From contig NC_135118.1 of NCBI RefSeq assembly GCF_050908995.1, positions 806,001 to 870,000 on the forward strand: a stretch of 64,000 nucleotides of DNA. Direction: 5' to 3'. A program made the translations under genes and the position numbers. Source of the DNA: Andrena cerasifolii (taxonomy: Eukaryota > Arthropoda > Insecta > Hymenoptera > Andrenidae). Below are positions 11,759 through 23,599 of this stretch, one piece after another (position 1 is the stretch's first letter; every line of letters starts with the position of its first letter). Under the pieces are notes generated by a model. The model was given only the letters and a program-made list of their open reading frames with translations, had not been told where the DNA came from and did not search any database.

Positions 11759-13480
11759 AATATACACGTCTTTACAGACTGATTTACGACCCATGTGTAT
11801 CATTGATATTTATTATTAATATTAACTGTAAACAGAGTTTAGTTTTCAATATTGTTACGTATTATATCGTTCTGCAGTTTTTCAACACAATTTCACAAAA
11901 AAATATAGTGGTATTATTTGCATTATAATCTCACATTTCTTTGCAATTTCGCAGTAGAATACTGTATATATTTACTAAACAATACTTGTTTCTTCCTTGC
12001 TATTATTTTACGTTTTCAAGTGGAAGTTAAAACTATTAAATATTGTGTATTTGTGTACTTGCACCAATTACATTAATCATGATATTTGTTATTATTTTAC
12101 ATACATGTTTGTTATTACAGAAAGGTTCGCCTCTCATTCAAATACATTTAGTGTATCAACAGTTTTATTGGATTAATAAATGTAAAGAACGCGTTTTTTT
12201 ACTTGTTCTGGTCGATATTAAATCATATCGTAGAATATCCTTTCATAGCTACAGATTAATAATACATTTACTACATAACAATCCCGTGCACTAAATGAAA
12301 TATTCATTTTATTGATATCTTATGGTATATTTAATTTTAAGAAGAAAAACATACATTTTTAACTAAATAGTTTGGTATAGGAATTTATACATTTAACACC
12401 TGCTTCAATCCCCTCTTTTCCTCTACGAACGCCCATTTTAAGCAGTAGTTACGACGCTGGTTTATTCTTTGCGCTTTGAGATAGTGGCATTTTGTTCTAA
12501 TTAAATTGCATAAGAACTTGATGTAAGAATAATGATTCTTGAAACGTATTATCTAAAATAACGTACTTAAATTATCTATACATTTGATTTTCATAAGAAT
12601 CTTTATAAGCATATAATACTGTAAATACATACATATATCAAATATAATAATACTTCACACAGAATCTAATCTGCTGTGTATCAATCGTATTACTCATCGA
12701 TTAGGGCACGTATTGTAATAGAAAACGAGATGTAAATGTTTAGAAGCTGGTATTTCTTTCCAAATTTATATATAACGTTATTTCAATTTAAACCTTATTT
12801 TTATGAAACTATTGTTTACATGTAAACAAAGTAATCTGTAAACTTAAGTTAAAAAATTACGAAAGAAATTTCTCATTTAAGACGTATGCTACGATTAATA
12901 CCAAGTATTTTGCATAAATTGGTTTTCCATGAACTATAAGTTTCAGACATATGGAATCTGGTGTATTACAAACGATCATCATCTATGTTGAATATAAATA
13001 TTTAATACCACCTTTTCTCCCTAATGTTTTTCGAAGCTAAGGCAAATGAAATAATTGGGATATTAACATTTTAAATTGTAACATGACCCAATTATCGGAG
13101 AAAATTGCGCCTTTAGTGTTATTGGAAATCTCGTAATATGTACAAAATTACAAATTTGAGGCTAAAGACATATTTGTTGTTATTAAAGGTATTTTATACA
13201 ATAAACTTTATAGAACCTTTTATTAATCACATACATATTTGAATCAAAGACGATTTTTTTATATTAAATCGTACATATACGTAAGACTGTTTTCGAAGAA
13301 GTGTAATGTCTTAATCTGCGTGTTTTCTCAGTGAAAGATGAAAATCATTGACCGCCGTCGATTATTTTCCTTGGTATTCCTTTTCATGCATGTATAATGA
13401 ATTTATGCACTTGAAGGTTTTATACCAAGATGTTTTGACGTAGGACTACGTCTAACAAGTCATGGAGTAGTACGGCCGAC
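11759..13480 (+). other. 3' UTR and gene-free flank of the Rif1-like gene
   Basis: AT-rich sequence without convincing coding regions. AATAAA-type signals at about 12174 and 13199 could end the transcript. No structured repeat is evident. Confidence 0.5.
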
Positions 13481-13559
13481 CGCCTGTGATGAAAATATGT
13501 GGCCGAGGGCGGCCACAGTGTCAGGACGGCCAAACTGAATTTGTAAACAACGGAAAAAG

Positions 13560-13650
13560 GGAGCCTCGGGCGTTGGGACTACTCGAACCTGCGATCTTCA
13601 GATTCGTTGTGCATTGTTCAGCTGCTTTAGCCACCACGGACAACGCCAAC
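13560..13650 (-). repeat. tRNA-derived SINE-like fragment
   Basis: On the minus strand an A-box-like tggctaaagcagctg is followed about 40 bp later by a B-box-like ggttcgagtagtccc, the internal Pol III promoter arrangement. The cloverleaf is not intact, so a SINE or tRNA pseudogene is more likely than a working tRNA. Confidence 0.5.
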
Positions 13651-14786
13651 TCTCCGAGATTCCTTATAACGCACAACACTGTCGGGGCGCCACCTATGTG
13701 CCACTCGCACCATAGGCCGTTCCCTAAATGCCACAACTCTTATAAATATGTTATAATAGAAACCGTTATATCTTTAAAAGTACGTGCCGTACAGTACCCG
13801 TGATTGCATATTCGTAATGAGCATGAAGTCCAATTAACGTAGTGCAAAATGTATCTACCGCCTGATGCCTCTCTCCGCTCTCAGGGCGCGGAGAAAATGA
13901 GATAATATTTTTAGGTGTTCCGCCTCTTTGACTCACAATATCTCGGGAACCGTGTGCGCAACACTGTGCAAGGTATCATTTTAAAGCTCTCGACGAGATC
14001 TATTCAAATATATAAACAGCATATCGCAGTGATTTAAACTAACATTGGTAATTGTTCATAAAAGTGTATACCATACCGATTTTTATGAAATTTAAATAAG
14101 TTCTAAAAAGTGAAAATTCTGAACAAGGGCCAAAAACAAAACGAATGATGAAGCTGATGAAGTTTTCGACATATTTCAACTCTGATAGCAACCGGTAGAC
14201 CCGATGTGATCTGTGTCCGCATTAAGGTCTGCGCACGCATATCCGTTCCGTGTCAGTTCCGTATCCGTTCCATGTCCGTGCGGTGTCCCTAATTTCACTG
14301 ACAACTGTGTAGGAGGCCTGCTCTGGCCCGGTCAGTCCCAATTCATCCGTTTCTACAAGCCTGCTGTACAGTTCGTTCAGTCAGTAGCTGACAAAAGTAT
14401 TCGTACACCCTTAAAAACAGAATAACATTTTTAAAATTAGTCCAAACGACGTGATTTTTTTTAGAAGGTAGAAGTATTGGTTTCCTAAGTAGATGGAGTG
14501 TTTCGTTGTTTTAAAAAAAAAATCACAATTGGTCGGTATAGCGAAGAAAATAATGAAGGTCGCTTTTTCCACTTTTTTTTCTGTGCCTGCAACGAAAATT
14601 TAAAAATCCCTTAAGTAGGTAGATTTAAGTAAGTTTTACTCCAATGCTGGTACATAGTAAAACATCTGGTTTCCTGTAAATGGGTGCTTTCGTCGACATC
14701 AGCAATCCACTGCAAATTATTAATGTAAAATACATGTTAATCTATACAATCTCATTCATACGCTATTGTATTAAAAAATTACACAC
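13651..14786. other. Gene-free stretch with a solitary Tc1-like end
   Basis: No gene is seen. The sequence agctgacaaaagtattcgta at 14387-14406 resembles the terminal repeat of Tc1/mariner transposons, but no partner end was found in the window. Confidence 0.35.
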
Positions 14787-15205
14787 AATTACTCGCGACG
14801 AGGGCCAACGCACTTCGCGTAGGGACCCGGGAACATGTAGTTTGCGCGCGCGGGGTCCTTTCAAATTCCTTATTGCTCGAGTGTATACACGCGCGCGAAT
14901 ACCAAAAGAGAAGGACGCGCGACGATTGGGTGCAAGAAAAGGTTGGCCATAGGGATGTCATTATATTAGGACCAATCGGACCTGCGTTCCTTGCAGACAC
15001 GAAGTTTCCACCTCTTCATAGTAATATCTCCCCCCCTATGACCCATCTTTTCTTGTAGCCAATACGTCGCGCATCCTTTTGTTTTGATACTCGAGCGCGT
15101 GTATTTTTATATATTCTAAGTGATAAGGGATCCGTCTTCAATTTAAACTACCCCTTTTTTCCTATGTTCCTCCAGCAAGTGTATTGGTGCTCATCGCGAG
15201 TAATT
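14787..15205. repeat. Small foldback repeat related to the 17-19.6 kb foldback
   Basis: Outer arms start aattactcgcgacgag (14787) and end ctcatcgcgagtaatt (15205). Inner arm blocks around accaaaagagaaggacgcgc and its inverted counterpart near 15070 also pair. Motifs such as gacgcgcg and ttttgttttgatac recur in the 2.5 kb foldback element, which suggests the same family. Confidence 0.7.
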
Positions 15206-15419
15206 TAGATTTTAGAAGTTCATGAAATACCTAATTCATGAAAAGGTCCCTTTTCATGTCTAATGCTGTTTATAGTATGAACCCAATGCTACCTCTTCGC
15301 TCGTAAAATCCAAATAGATAACGCTTCAATCTCATTCATTCTTCCAGAGAAATATTGTGTCCAAAAATATGTGGGGCACGAGAAGATATTTTTTATTGAA
15401 GAACAAACGATCGACACCT

Positions 15420-15655
15420 ATCGCGATACGTGTCTCGCCCCGCGCCGTGTGAAAGAGTCCGCTCGTTTCCGCGTTTCATTCGTCAACTTCAGACAAAAAG
15501 TATCGTCCGGCCGACGTTTGCGGGGTAGACAAAATCAGTATCGTGATACGAGAATCGTCGTGTGAACGGTTCTTATGGAAGCTATAATGATAAATGGAAA
15601 ATCGGTATGCCTCATACACGTATCCCGATACATGCATCGCCGTGTGAAAGAGCTC
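15420..15655 (+). repeat. Three spaced copies of a cgatacN-cgtgtgaa motif
   Basis: Variants of a motif with cgatacgtg followed by tcgccgtgtgaaagag appear near 15424, 15543 and 15627, about 85-120 bp apart. This looks like a degraded tandem or MITE sequence; nothing coding is recognised. Confidence 0.4.
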
Positions 15656-15787
15656 TAAAGCTTGCACGTCCTGTTGAAACGCACATCCAGCTCAATTTCC
15701 CTAACCCCCATCATTCATGCATCCGATCATACCCTACACCCTATACCTTACCACGCAAAATTCAAATACAAAACTCATTACAACTGT

Positions 15788-16084
15788 TGTTATTTTAGAT
15801 TTTAAGCAAGTAACGTTGAAAAAAAACGCAGTAGACCACAGATTAAACTAAATGTATTTATTCTTGTATATATAATAGTTATTGTGCAAATATAATATAG
15901 GAACATAGAAGAAAAAACATTAAGATAAAAGAACTGAAAAATACTTCTTATACAGATCAGTCTCTCTTACAAATCTAAAATTTCAGACTGTGTGCACACA
16001 CGCTCGCCCCGCCTCATAGCAGCACCTGCATCTACGTCGCCAGTCGCCACCGCATGGCGCCTAATACAACATTAATTCCTAACA
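15788..16084 (-). repeat. Probable Ty1/copia 3' LTR
   Basis: On the minus strand a purine tract (ttaagggaaag) is followed at 16084 by TGTTAGGAATTAATG, a common copia LTR opening. The block may end at a TAACA at 15788. The roughly 297 bp length fits copia LTRs. No second LTR is present to confirm the ends. Confidence 0.5.
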
Positions 16085-16099
16085 CTTTCCCTTAATGTT

Positions 16100-17091
16100 G
16101 AATTGGATAAACATTTATAACTTAACTTACAAGTTCGGCTTTAAACTTACTAAATTTTACGTGACAAAATGCTTTGGTACATATATCCGCTATCTGGTTT
16201 TCCGTAGAACAATAATTTACATTTAAAATTTTAGCCTTAACTGTATCATGTACTAGGTGAAACTTAATATCTATGTGTCTTGATCTCTTATTTGTTACTC
16301 CGTTTTTAATTAGCTTAATAGCGCTTTCGTTGTCTACATTTAAGTTTAACCTTACTTTATTTCCTGTCAGCTGTTGAATTAACGGTCTGATTTCTAGCAG
16401 TTCCATACAGCATTCCGCTGCCGCAACATATTCTGCTTCTGTAGTTGATTGTGCTACAATTGACTGTTTCCTCGAACACCAGCTTATAGGGCCTCCAGCG
16501 TACATGATAATATACCCTGTGGTACTTTCCCTATCAATTGGATCTCCGGCAAAGTCAGAGTCGCTATATGCATCAACTACCTCTTCGTTATGTGAGTCAG
16601 AGTCATTGCACGCATCAACTGCTTCTTCGCTGTTAGTTATGGCATATTTTAACCTCTCTGAAAAAGTACAGTTAGTGTATCTGAGAACACACTTTAAATT
16701 TACTATTTTCCCTTAAGTTGGATTTTCTGTGTATCTGCTACAGTATCCTGTAGCAAATGCTAAATCAGGCCTTGTTTTACTTGACAAATATAACAAACTC
16801 CCTAATAATTCTCTATAAGGATACGATTTTTCTATTGCTTCTTCTCCTTTTTCCTCGTCTTTGAGAAGTGGTGTCTTGACAGGCTTCGATTCCTCCATCC
16901 CAACGTTTTGCACCATTCTTTTTATCTAATTACTCTGAGTTAACTTTATAGAAGAGTCCTCCCTTTCTATCTGTATACCAACAAATGTCTTTGGACGATT
17001 TGTCGTTGTCAGCTTAAATTCCCCTTTTAGTTTTCTTATGATTTCTTCAATTTCATTTGAGTTATCTCCTATTATTATACCATCGTCAACA
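16100..17091 (-). pseudogene. Ty1/copia reverse transcriptase C-terminus and RNase H
   Basis: Reading from 17091 downward, the palm motif YVDDGIIIG is followed by a region with a stop, then by KTPLL, SYPYRELLGSLLYLSSKTRPDL and DSDFAGD. Next comes the RNase H signature SWCSRKQSIVAQSTTEAEY (about 16485-16430), with SRHIDIKFH and ENQIADICTKA near the end. These are diagnostic of copia pol. The gene is cut at 17091 exactly at the edge of the foldback element, and at least two stops or frame changes are present. Confidence 0.85.
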
Positions 17092-19616
17092 TACAGGGTG
17101 TCCCACTTAGGAATGGACAGCGCGATATCTCTTAAAGTTTCGTCGATAAAAATATAAAAAAAATATGGAATTGCATGGTTCGAGGGGGCCCATTTATTAG
17201 CGCGAACGAATTTTGTTTTCGATTATTATTTTAAAAGATACGATGGTCAAGTTCGGTTTTTCAAATGGAACTATTTTTTTTTGAAGACCTGAGTTGATAG
17301 TGCGTTCCAAGACAAATTCAATAAGCTTTAATATATACACTTTATTTCCACTGGTTTTTAAGATATTGCGCTTGCAAATTTACTGATTTTCACTGCAAGA
17401 AACCCCTCTGGAATGGCAAAAACCGGGGGCGGTCTTACTGGCGCCACGGGTGGCATTGCCTGTTGAAACTGATACTTACCTGCCAAAGGTCTACGACAGA
17501 GTACGCAGGCCCAAAAGCTGGACAATTCTTTTCCGTCAGAAATGCTACTTAGGTAGGTACATCTGCGGTATCGAGAAGCACATCGTTACTTTTATTTCGC
17601 ACTTGCTTCTACGCTCGGATGGCCGGTTCTTTTGGGAGGGATGCAAGTTGGATTGGTTAGGTTAGGAGGAGTGAAAGTTGCTAGACTAAATTTCAACCAT
17701 AGGGAGCAGATTGTATCAGAACCAATCGGATTTGATCCCTCACAAACGGCTGCTCTCTTGAAGAGGCCCTCGTCACAGCAATACCTCCTCCCCAATGCCC
17801 ACCTTCTCTCGCACGGAATACGTCAACGCACGCTTTTGTTTTGATATCGAAGCTCGTGCTTATACTCGAGAGGATCACGCGTCGACAGCGGGCTACCCCT
17901 TTTCTTCCTGTGTCTCTCCACGAGGAGTATTGCCGGTGGATTGTAGGAGCGAAGATGTCTGGATGCCAGTTATTGAATTCAGGAGACGATAGAAACACTT
18001 TATTACAAAACACACATGTACTATAATTAAAGTAAATCGTATTCCTCTCGGGCAGGAGTCGCCCGACGCTCGTCAAGGAGACGCGGCCTGGTACCCCGTG
18101 GCGAGGGCTGCTCTTCGCAGTGCCTCGCCCGATTTTTATGGCTTTTTCCGGAAAAAGGTACGAATCCTGGGCCGAACGTAACGAATTGGGATCGAGCCCC
18201 CGCACTCGTGGGTGAAATATCTATTACAGCGTATTAAGAAATTCTTTTCTTCATCGTGTCGAAAGGGAAGTGACGCCAATGGATTCCTTATGTTTTTCTG
18301 ATGAAAATCATACCAAATGTCGTGTAAATCGGACAACTTTTACATAGGGAATACAAATAGCTTGTGTCGAAGTAGTCCGATTTGCACGATATTTGGTATG
18401 ATTTTCATCAGAAAAACATAAGGAATCCATTGGCGTCACTTCCCTTTCGACACGATGAAGAAAAGAATTTCTTAATACGCTGTAATGGATATTTCACCCT
18501 CGAGTGCGGGGGCTCGATCCCAATTCGTTACGTTCGGCCCAGGATTCGTACCTTTTTCCGGAAAAAGCCATAAAAATCGGGCGAGACACTGCGAAGAGCA
18601 GCCCTCGCCACGGGGTACCAGGCCGCGTATCCTTGACGAGCGTCGGGCGATTCCTGCCAGAGAGGAATACGATTTACTTTAATTATAGTACATGTGTGTT
18701 TTGTAATAAAGTGTTTCTATCGTCTCCTGAATTCAATAACTGGCATCCAGACATCTTCGCTCCTACAATCCACCGGCAATACTCCTCGTGGAGAGACACA
18801 GGAAGAAAAGGGGTAGCCCGCTGTCGACGCGTGATCCTCTCGAGTATAAACACGAGCTTCGATATCAAAACAAAAGCGTGCGTTGACGTATTCCGTGCGA
18901 GAGAAGGTGGGCATTGGGGAGGAGGTATTGCTGTGACGAGGGCCTCTTGAAGAGAGCAGCCGTTTGTGAGGGATGCAAATCCGATTGGTTCTGATACAAT
19001 CTGCTCCCTATGATTGAAATTTAGTCTAGCAACTTTCACTCCTCCTAACCTAACCACTCCAACTTGCATCCCTCCCAAAAGAACCGGCCATCCGAGCGTA
19101 GAAGCAAGTGCGAAATAAAAGTAACGATGCGCTTCTCGATACCGCAGATGTACCTACCTAAGTAGCATTTCTGACGGAAAAGAATTGTCCAGCTTTTGGG
19201 CCTGCGTACTCTGTCGTAGACCTTTGGCAGGTAGGTATCAGTTTCAACAGGCAATGCCACCCGTGGCGCCAGTAAGACCGCCCCCGGTTTTTGCCATTCC
19301 AGAGGGGTTTCTTGCAGTGAAAATCAGTAATTGTGCAAGCGCAATAGCTTAAAAACCAGTGGAAATAAAGTGTATACATTAAAGCTTATTCAATTTGTCT
19401 TGCAACGCACTATCAACTCGGGTGTTCAGAAAAAATAGTTCCATTTGAAAAACCGAACTTGACCATCGTATCTTTTAAAATAATAATTAAAAAAAATCGT
19501 CTCGGCTAAAATAAATTGGCCCTCTCGAACCATTCCATTACATATTTTTTTAAATTTTTTATCTCCAATACTTTAGGAGATATCGCGCTGTCGAGTCTTA
19601 GGTGGCACACCCTGTA
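17092..19616. mobile_element. 2.5 kb foldback element with two 1.24 kb arms
   Basis: Left arm 17094-18331 and right arm 18376-19614 are nearly equal inverted copies around a 44 bp loop. The ends are CAGGGTGTCCC-like on the left and CACACCCTG on the right, each flanked by TA, as expected of a mariner-type target duplication. Arms contain a 148-170 codon reading frame (MRGLDPNSLRSAQDS...), but it resembles no protein I know and is probably fortuitous. The element sits at the end of the copia RT fragment; copia sequence does not obviously resume on the other side. Confidence 0.85.
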
Positions 19617-19639
19617 CAGTAAGTCCCACAACCAGTGGT

Positions 19640-19958
19640 ACCTTGTAAGGGCGATATCAGAAAATTTTATTCGATATTTCCGACTTCTTTTTTGTGTAGA
19701 ATCACCATATTTCGTATTGTGTTAGGGCTGAAAACAAATACAATATTAGTATAAAATTAAACGTCATGTATGAACAAACAGGATACATGCGATGCTTACT
19801 TCAGCTCCATCTCCACACAGTACACACCCTAGGCGATCATGCATGCCCCTGCGAACATTTATAAGAAAATATGTGTTACATTATTATCTAGTAAACAAGA
19901 CGCTAAACATTCGCACTTCGCGCATAATCCTACTTTTCTGTCTTGCAGATAATGTGAA
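19640..19958 (+). repeat. Flanking repeat, copy 1 (also at window end)
   Basis: From about 19706 (ccatatttcgtattgtg) to 19915 this matches 63794-64000 in the same orientation, with small differences. The Polinton nest begins directly after it at 19959. Identity of the repeat is unknown. Confidence 0.75.
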
Positions 19959-20640
19959 AGTAGTATAGCAGGGCGGGTTCCAACCCAGGTCCTCTGAGGG
20001 GAGCGCGGGGGCGGGGGAAGTGACGGCGTGCGGGAGTGCGCGGCGGAGAGGTACATGGGCGCGGGGCCTGCGGGGAGAGGAAGAGCGGGTGCGCGCGCAC
20101 AAGCCGCGGAGTGAAGGAAGCCGTAATCGTGGAGGGGATCAGTCCGGGCCGAGCCGCCGCGGTGGCCTCTCCAGACTTGGCCCACCGTCGGAAATTTTTC
20201 AGAGGGAGGCATTGACCCCCGAAAAAAATCTCTTTCAGAAGTTGGCCCACCTGAAAATTTTTTCAGACCTAACCCAGGGTGGGGACTGTCCTAGAAATTT
20301 TTTTTCCAAACCAATATGCATCAGAAATTGTTTCGGACGATGTCGGAAAAGATTGATGTTTTTCGACACCGCGTCTTCGGGGGAAAGAGACGGAGCATTA
20401 CTTTAAAGTTAAAATTCTAGGAGGGAAAGAGACACCACTACATAGGGGATAGAATCGCATGCATTCTAAAGCTAACAGTATTTCAAAGCGTTCCGATTTA
20501 CCGTCGCGTATCGCGCGATCTCGCGTAATTCGACTCCTCTGGAGCGGCCGTGCGGGATGATGTCACTTGGCGGCGCGAAGAATGAAATGTAACACAGAAA
20601 CGCCGAATCTTAAAATTAGGTGGCGAGGAGGATGATGGGT
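19959..20640 (+). repeat. Outer Polinton left terminal inverted repeat
   Basis: It is the inverted counterpart of 57130-57823, including the GC-rich first 150 bp, the cagagggaggcat region and the gcgttccgattta block. The first bases are AGTAGTATAGC. Subterminal parts also match 36290-36500 inside copy C. Confidence 0.85.
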
Positions 20641-20669
20641 GAACGAAATGGAGAAATAATATAGGTTTA

Positions 20670-20671
<2 letters not shown>

Positions 20672-20713
<42 letters not shown>
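20672..20713. repeat. (TA)n microsatellite
   Basis: An uninterrupted run of about 21 TA dinucleotides in the subterminal region of copy A. Confidence 0.95.
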
Positions 20714-20715
<2 letters not shown>

Positions 20716-20772
20716 TTTTAATTTTATGATTTGTAACAATAAAATAAAATAAAAATAAAATATCATAAAATT

Positions 20773-21000
20773 AAAAGAATATAATTTAACATTTTTTACT
20801 ACGAGCATCATCCACAATATGATTGATTGATTGCACATGCTAACAATTCACAATCGATCAATGAATGCTGTTCGATGTGTTCGCTTTCAGAAATTAATTT
20901 TACATAAATTTGTTGGCGCGGTAGCGCTACGTAGAACGTCTACGAAAGTGGCATATTTACTGCTTACAGTGTTAATCGTTGGAGTATGTCCAACTCGTTT
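20773..21000 (-). pseudogene. Copy A remnant of the spliced left-end gene
   Basis: This matches the C-terminal coding part of the gene at 36529-37370 (ARSKKC end, then AINHIVDDA and SLIDCELLACA). A large part of the gene is missing: the match jumps from about 20970 to a few bases of a more upstream segment (gttggagtatgtcca) and then enters AT-rich sequence. It is non-functional. Confidence 0.75.
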
Positions 21001-21009
21001 TGTAATACA

Positions 21010-21250
21010 ATTAAAATATAAAAAAATATAAATATAAATATAGAAATATAAAAATACAATTAAAATATAAAATAAAATAGACTACAATATAAAACAATAT
21101 AAATATAAAAGATAAGAAAATAAAATAATAAAACAAAAGAAAATACAATTAAATAATAAATATAATATATAAAAGAAAAATATAAAAATAGAATATAAAT
21201 ACAACATAAAAAAATATAAAATAAATATAAATATAAAAAATGATTAATAA
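21010..21250. other. AT-rich spacer of copy A
   Basis: Almost pure A/T sequence built of aatataaa-like units, comparable to the AT-rich spacers at 23950-24270 and 51004-51330. No gene is seen. Confidence 0.7.
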
Positions 21251-21255
21251 TTTTA

Positions 21256-22130
21256 TTAACAAAAAGAAGAAAAAGAAATTACTGGGGTGGCGGTGAGGGC
21301 GACGAGTGCATAGCTATCCGCTCTGGTGATGGGGACCGCGGCGGCTGCGGCAGCGGTTGCCGTAACCGTCGCACGTCGATCCACGGCGGCGACGGTAGCG
21401 ATGGGGATCGCGGCCGCCTTAGCCGCAGGGGCCCCACTTGCCGATACGGTAGCCAAGGCTGCCGCAGCCGAGTCGCCATCATGGGGCCGACCGCCATGCG
21501 CGGCGCGGGGGGTGGCACCACCTCCTCCTCCACCAGCTGCGCATTCAGCATGTAAAATATGCTCTAGAACACACATACACAAAACGTCGATATAATACTG
21601 ATATATTAAACATATTAAATATCAAACGCACAAATCAATGCAAAGTATCACATACTTGCAGAGGCGGTGAAGGCGGCGAAGGTGGCGAAGGCGGCGAAGG
21701 CTGCGAAGGTGGCGACGGCGATAACGGTGGCGAGCCCCAATCCGGCGACGGGGGCGACGGTGGTGGCGAGTCCTGAAACATAGAAACCCGCGATATAATA
21801 TTTATACAAACGTCTGATTTTAATCTCACACGATTTCAAAGGTTAAACGCGATAAATGTTAAAAAAATATTGTTAAGTACATACCTCTGGGCTGTCTCGG
21901 CACTCTGGAGCAATCCGTAACAATCCCATTTATTCTTTTTTTCCGAAAATGACACTCATAAAAAAAAATCGGGCTAACACTGTCATGATTTGAATGCAAC
22001 TGGTCTCGATGCATCTCCTGGCTCTTGCATGTCAAAACCCCCTCCTATGATGAAATCGAGAAATGCATAGCTTTGCAAAGTAGGATGCCTTTGTTCTTCG
22101 CCATCTTCATCACAGGCCACCTGCATTTTC
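21256..22130 (-). pseudogene. Copy A of the Ser/Pro-rich spliced gene, degraded
   Basis: On the minus strand the first part (MQVACDEDGEEQRHPTLQSY..., from about 22127) matches the intact copy at 50263 but is cut by a stop after about 48 codons. Two GC-rich exon-like blocks follow (about 21775-21660 and 21545-21283), with donor- and acceptor-like sites. In one frame they read as long Pro/Ser repeats and in another as Ala/Val/Thr repeats. Length variation of the repeats sets it apart from copies B and C. Confidence 0.55.
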
Positions 22131-22244
22131 GCTGACCATCCTCCTCCATGTACTTATCTTCTTCTTCACTGACCATCCTCAGAGTGCACTTATCATGTTC
22201 TTCGAATTCTTCTCCCTTCTTCTTTGGACACATCATTCGACTAG

Positions 22245-22575
22245 ACCATACCACTCTGATCACGTATTGAACATCTATCGTACCACTTTCAACGTCTATC
22301 GTACCTCTCTGAACGTGTATCAAACGTGTATCGAACCACTTTGAACACGTAACGTACCACTTTGAACATCTATCGAACGGGTATTGAACGTGTATTGGAC
22401 CACTTTCAACGTCTATCGTACCACTCTGAACGTGTATTAAACGTGTATTGGGCCACTTTCAACGTCTATCGTACCCCTCTGAACGTGTATCGAACCACTT
22501 TGAACACGTAACGTACCACTTTGAACATCTATCGAACGGGTATTGAACGTGTATTGGACCACTTTCAACGTCTAT
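22245..22575 (-). repeat. Copy A minisatellite (gttcgatagatgttcaaag type)
   Basis: Imperfect tandem units of about 11 and 21 bp, built from variants of acgttcaat and gttcaaagtggtacgatag. It is homologous to 25130-25545 and 49745-50145. It ends abruptly at gtctatcg, fused to the truncated 175-residue gene. Confidence 0.8.
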
Positions 22576-22880
22576 CGTTTCTGCAGCCCTTTAACATATA
22601 CGACGTGGGGTGTGTCATCTTCCTCGTCGATCGCATCGGCTACAGCTTTCATAATTAGCTGTTTAGCCATACTGTACGGAACGTCTCCATCTTCCCAACG
22701 TAGTCCATGATGTTTTGCCAACCAACCACCGGATGCTCGATTTGTCGGATTTTGTAAGAAGATATTGTGGCATCGAACTCCCAAAAATATAGTGCGAGAG
22801 AATTGTTCCCTTTCGTAGGATAGCCACTTCCTTCGCGACAAATCTTCCATCGACGATGAACCCTTGCAGGTCAACGAATG
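22572..22880 (-). pseudogene. Copy A fragment of the conserved 175-residue protein gene
   Basis: Encodes the part from WLAKHHGLRWEDGDV to VVYVKGLQKR of the protein intact at 49095-49622, and is cut at its 3' end by the minisatellite. Upstream homology continues in another frame. It is non-functional. Confidence 0.75.
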
Positions 22881-22998
22881 TTTGTACGCTTCCAAGACAG
22901 ACTGGAGAATGTTGTCTTTCTCGTAAAGCATCTCGATTTTCACGATGAAATTTTGTATGAATTTGGTACAGGAGAGGGCGGGCAAGTAGCGCAGTAAT

Positions 22999-23582
22999 TT
23001 AATTGATTTTGCGCACCACATTTGTCAGCGGATTGTATTCAACTACCCGATCGTGCAGAATCAGACAGTAGGCCGTAGTATTTGCAGGTACGTTTTCTTT
23101 ACAATCAAATTCTATGCGCACGTCCACGGTGCTATTCTTGATCGACTCATTTTGTCGCGAGCAATCAATCATCACGAGGGGGCCAAATTGCAAAAATTGG
23201 GCCATGGTGAATAATGCCTCGTTGCAACTATGTCCGTAATACGATTTACGAAAATGCGTATACATGTTAAATAAGATGGCGTGCCTATTCTTGTCAAAGT
23301 CCAAGTTCATGTCATCGTACGGGTAAAATTCCGAGTTGAGAAAAAGTTTTACATTGGTCAATTTGCAGTGGTCAAATCGAGTAACATCTTCAGTCATCAC
23401 ATTCTTTCGAGCAGTCTGTAGAGCAAAGATAATGTATCGCGGCTTCTCCAACTGTGCAGCTACCTTCACGGCCCACGAATGCTTGGTCGTGCTCTGTAAG
23501 AGAGGATACTCGTACAGATCCCACGAGCGAAAACTAATGCTCAGGTTTTGTCCACTTTCCAAAGCATGTAGCAACGACAGCT
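22999..23582 (-). pseudogene. Copy A fragment of the major capsid protein gene
   Basis: About 195 codons of the C-terminal part of the double jelly-roll-type capsid protein (KLSLLHALESGQNL to NPLTNVVRKIN) are open here. At the position where copies B and C carry a TAG codon, this copy has a sense codon (CAG), and several substitutions distinguish it. The 5' side ends in a CA run at 23583, where copy B begins. Confidence 0.8.
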
Positions 23583-23599
23583 TACACACACACACAACG

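Noticed and set aside
13486..13803. 105-codon frame as a host gene
   Set aside because: It covers the tRNA-derived repeat and has no splice sites or recognisable domain.
17693..18950. Mirror 148-170 codon frames in the foldback element
   Set aside because: No family, no promoter or partner, and overlapping frames on both strands; the element looks non-autonomous.
22245..22575. Repeat array that at first sight could be CRISPR-like
   Set aside because: Units are imperfect and directly abutting without unique spacers, and the genome is eukaryotic; it is a minisatellite.
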